Below, piece by piece: positions 5,954-7,659 of a DNA stretch of 7,659 bases (the first letter of the stretch is position 1; each line of letters starts with the position of its first letter). A program made the position numbers and the translations under genes. The notes beneath the pieces are model-generated. The model was not told where the DNA came from, did not search any database, and saw nothing but the letters and a program-made list of their open reading frames with translations. The stretch comes from Peptococcaceae bacterium UBA7185 (lineage in GTDB: Bacteria > Bacillota > Peptococcia > Peptococcales > Peptococcaceae), in NCBI GenBank assembly GCA_002491065.1, contig DKVF01000020.1, positions 386-8,044 on the forward strand. Reading direction: 5' to 3'.

Positions 5954-5960
5954 GACAAAT

Positions 5961-5968
5961 CCCACCTT
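5961..5968 (-). promoter_or_regulatory. Ribosome binding site of the flavoprotein gene
   Basis: AAGGTGGG on the minus strand, 7 bases before the ATG at 5953. The alternative GTG start at 5965 lies inside this site. Confidence 0.75.
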
Positions 5969-5977
5969 ATTAAATTC

Positions 5978-6838
5978 TTAATTATTGACACTTAAGACCT
6001 TTGCTGCATTATCATAAAAAATTTTTTCTAACAACGACTCTTTAATACCACAAGATTTAAAATATTCTACTGCCCATTCCATAGAGTATCCGGGATATAC
6101 ACTGCCAAACATGATTTTATCCTGTAAATCATGCCGATTCGCTGCTTCAACATAACCATGGCCTCCTACCCCCTCCATCAGATAACAATCCGGTGACAAG
6201 TAGACATGCTCACAATTAATTGCCACTGCACACATGAGGTTTACCCAAGGCCATCCACCATGTGCAGCGATTATTTTCAATTTTGGAAAAGTAAATGCAA
6301 CATGTTCTATACGCATAGGAGCATATAAACCGTAATCCATCATCACATCGTTTCTATGGAAAAGTCCTCCGTTTAAAAGCATGACCGGAATGTTTTGTTT
6401 TTCGCAAAATTCATAAATATGAAAAATATTTTCATTATCAAGTTCCCAAGGCGAGACATCCAGACCTGGCTCCAAATTGATACCCGTGCAAGGACCATTT
6501 ATTACATATCTTTTTATAATCTCCAAATCATTCTTTTTATCTTTTCCTGGCATAGTGATAGATGCCATCCCAATAAAATCATCTGGATACTCATATAATA
6601 AAGATTCTATTACGGGATTGTCTTCCTTTGCTCTATTGCCACGAACAGGAACTACACATTTTTCTATACCAGCAGTCCTTTTTTCTGTCAAAAATAGCTC
6701 CATATTTTTATTTTTTACCGATTCAGGTATAACGCGCTCTGTTCGCTCTGATGTTTTTTTCTGACTTTCATAATCAAAAACAAAATCATCGCAAAATGCT
6801 TTATAAGGTGGCCTGCTACGCATATCAATTGCTTTCAT
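5978..6838 (-). CDS. Amidohydrolase-like TIM-barrel protein with degenerate metal site
   Basis: 286 residues resembling the Amidohydro_2 family (decarboxylases and hydrolases of the 2-pyrone-4,6-dicarboxylate/resorcylate type). Visible family features are YPDDFIGMASI (about 84-94), GPCTGINLEPGLD (115-127), the strand ending NIPVMLLNGG (149-158), AAHGGWPWVN (191-200, retained His193) and the end of the barrel DKIMFGSVYPG (240-250). Key ligands are missing: the N-terminal HxH position reads MRSRPP (Arg7, Arg9), the PVxxH His is absent, and the catalytic Asp of GSDYP is Val247. Catalysis by the usual metal mechanism is therefore doubtful. The start at 6838 is set by GGAGGA 8 bases upstream, not the longer frame from 6898. 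It is paralogous to the gene upstream and 24 bases from the flavoprotein gene. No function can be assigned. Confidence 0.82.
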   Translation of the reverse strand: MKAIDMRSRPPYKAFCDDFVFDYESQKKTSERTERVIPESVKNKNMELFLTEKRTAGIEKCVVPVRGNRAKEDNPVIESLLYEYPDDFIGMASITMPGKDKKNDLEIIKRYVINGPCTGINLEPGLDVSPWELDNENIFHIYEFCEKQNIPVMLLNGGLFHRNDVMMDYGLYAPMRIEHVAFTFPKLKIIAAHGGWPWVNLMCAVAINCEHVYLSPDCYLMEGVGGHGYVEAANRHDLQDKIMFGSVYPGYSMEWAVEYFKSCGIKESLLEKIFYDNAAKVLSVNN

Positions 6839-6846
6839 CGTAATTT

Positions 6847-6852
6847 TCCTCC
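6847..6852 (-). promoter_or_regulatory. Ribosome binding site of the complete amidohydrolase-like gene
   Basis: GGAGGA on the minus strand, 8 bases before the ATG at 6838. It excludes the in-frame ATG at 6898, whose extra 20 residues are unlike the family. Confidence 0.85.
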
Positions 6853-6859
6853 AGTTTAT

Positions 6860-6887
6860 ATCGTAATCGAACGTTAACGGTAGCCAA
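6860..6887 (-). promoter_or_regulatory. Possible promoter/operator before the second amidohydrolase-like gene
   Basis: On the minus strand TTGGCT (6882-6887) and TACGAT (6860-6865) match 4 of 6 bases each of the -35 and -10 consensus, at a 16-base spacing. The perfect palindrome CGTTAACG (6872-6879) sits in the spacer, a typical repressor position. The matches are weak and the gene could simply be read through from upstream. Confidence 0.22.
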
Positions 6888-6901
6888 AAAAATTTCAACA
6901 G

Positions 6902-6923
6902 ATTCGCTTAATATTTAACGAAT
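6902..6923. repeat. Imperfect inverted repeat between the two amidohydrolase-like genes
   Basis: ATTCG-C-TTAA (6902-6911) and TTAACGAAT (6915-6923) are complementary apart from one bulged C, around a three-base centre. It lies 11 bases after the stop of the upstream gene. It may be a weak intercistronic hairpin or an operator; no T run follows. Confidence 0.35.
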
Positions 6924-6934
6924 TATGTTCACAT

Positions 6935-7659
6935 TTATACAAGTCCCAATACTTTAGCAGCATTTTTATACATTACTTTTTCTGCGACTTCAGCTCGCAA
7001 GTGTGCAAGATAATCATTTACGGCAACCTTTAATGGCAGTCCTGGGTAAACGGAGCCAAAAATAAACTGATCTTGTAAGATATAATTTGCTGCTGTATGG
7101 TAATCAGCTGCGCCTGGATATTTACTGAACATATAAATATCAGGCGCAATATACAAATTAGGGCATTGCAAAGCTACTTGGCAGATAGCGTGTACCCAAG
7201 GAAAACAACCATGTGCCAAAACAATTTGTAAATTAGGAAAGTCTTTGCAAATATGCAATAAGTATGCCGGATTATAGTCATTAAAATCTGACATGATGCC
7301 GCCCCAAGTAAATAAAATAGGGATATTTCTTTGCTCACACATTTCATATACTGGATAGATTTCTTCGGTATCTGCTTTCCATTTCGTGGAAGTGGTATCG
7401 ATTGCTGGTTCCATGGTAATTCCTGTACAAGAACCGCTGGTTACGAAAGTATCAATGTCTTGTAATGCTAACGCGCCTTGCAGTGGATCAATCCAGGCAA
7501 AACCAATAAAACGGTCTGGATATTTGGTCTGTAATTTGGCAATATCGTGATTATCCCCTCTTGTCGTTCTACGAATTGGTACGACAGCCTTTACAATGTT
7601 AGCATCGTCCATTTCTTGAATCAATAAATCCATAGAGATAAGGTATAATAAGTTGCGCA
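6935..7659 (-). CDS. Amidohydrolase-like TIM-barrel protein, paralogue of the next gene (5' end outside window)
   Basis: The frame stays open to the right edge, so about 240 C-terminal residues are visible. An ATG at 7631-7633 is in frame, but the paralogue has some 45 residues before the equivalent point, so the real start is probably outside. It shares a block-by-block pattern with the complete neighbour: VVPIR, YPDRFIGFAWI, SGSCTGITMEPAID, RNIPILFTWGG, LAHGCFPWVH, APDIY and DQFIFGSVYPG. The family His in AHG is kept, but the barrel-end Asp is Val (GSVYP, codons 7043-7057), the same loss as in the neighbour. The N-terminal HxH region cannot be seen. Tandem paralogues 96 bases apart suggest duplication followed by divergence, perhaps a heteromer. 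Substrate unknown. Confidence 0.82.
   Translation of the reverse strand, partial: RNLLYLISMDLLIQEMDDANIVKAVVPIRRTTRGDNHDIAKLQTKYPDRFIGFAWIDPLQGALALQDIDTFVTSGSCTGITMEPAIDTTSTKWKADTEEIYPVYEMCEQRNIPILFTWGGIMSDFNDYNPAYLLHICKDFPNLQIVLAHGCFPWVHAICQVALQCPNLYIAPDIYMFSKYPGAADYHTAANYILQDQFIFGSVYPGLPLKVAVNDYLAHLRAEVAEKVMYKNAAKVLGLV

Noticed and set aside
6839..6898. 20-residue N-terminal extension of the complete amidohydrolase-like protein
   Set aside because: The ATG at 6838 has GGAGGA 8 bases upstream and begins with the family-like MKAIDM. The extension covers that ribosome site and the palindromic region.

Overview
The window has two unrelated halves. Bases 1-5006 (+ strand) hold a branched-chain amino acid (isoleucine/valine) biosynthesis cluster. 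In order these are the 3' part of an acetohydroxyacid synthase (AHAS) large subunit gene, its small regulatory subunit gene ilvN, a 485-base non-coding region full of inverted repeats, ketol-acid reductoisomerase ilvC, and a second, divergent AHAS large subunit gene. Bases 5303-7659 (- strand) hold a three-gene run: a 5'-truncated amidohydrolase-like gene, a second amidohydrolase-like paralogue, and a flavodoxin-fold (iron-sulfur flavoprotein-like) oxidoreductase. The two halves are transcribed towards each other and meet at a long perfect hairpin (about 5106-5162).

AHAS (IlvB+IlvN) condenses two pyruvates to acetolactate, or pyruvate plus 2-ketobutyrate to acetohydroxybutyrate. IlvC then isomerises and reduces both products. 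ilvD and the leucine genes are not in the window. The upstream IlvB has a canonical active-site region, including the Trp that sets 2-ketobutyrate preference and herbicide binding. The downstream copy has Leu at that position plus further changes (GMHG to GTYG, and a changed C-terminal loop). The two large subunits therefore look functionally specialised rather than redundant. Their N-terminal (PYR-domain) coding segments are about 92% identical in DNA, and the identity stops abruptly, as expected from gene conversion or a chimeric duplication.

The ilvN-ilvC gap carries a long AT-rich palindrome, a probable rho-independent terminator, two small hairpins, and a GC-rich 130-160 base segment that folds on paper into a closed multi-branched structure with a GNRA-type tetraloop. 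It is either an interspersed intergenic repeat or a structured leader/ncRNA of ilvC. No T-box could be established.

The minus-strand genes are clearly AT-richer than the ilv block. Both amidohydrolase paralogues have lost the strand-8 Asp normally required for metal-dependent catalysis (GSDYP reads GSVYP). The complete one has also lost the N-terminal HxH (it reads RSR). They may be atypical enzymes or non-catalytic proteins.

The organism is probably an anaerobic Firmicute. Strong Shine-Dalgarno sites, moderate-to-low GC and the flavoprotein family (typical of strict anaerobes) point to Negativicutes (Acidaminococcaceae/Phascolarctobacterium-like) or Clostridia. This placement is an impression from protein style, not a database result.
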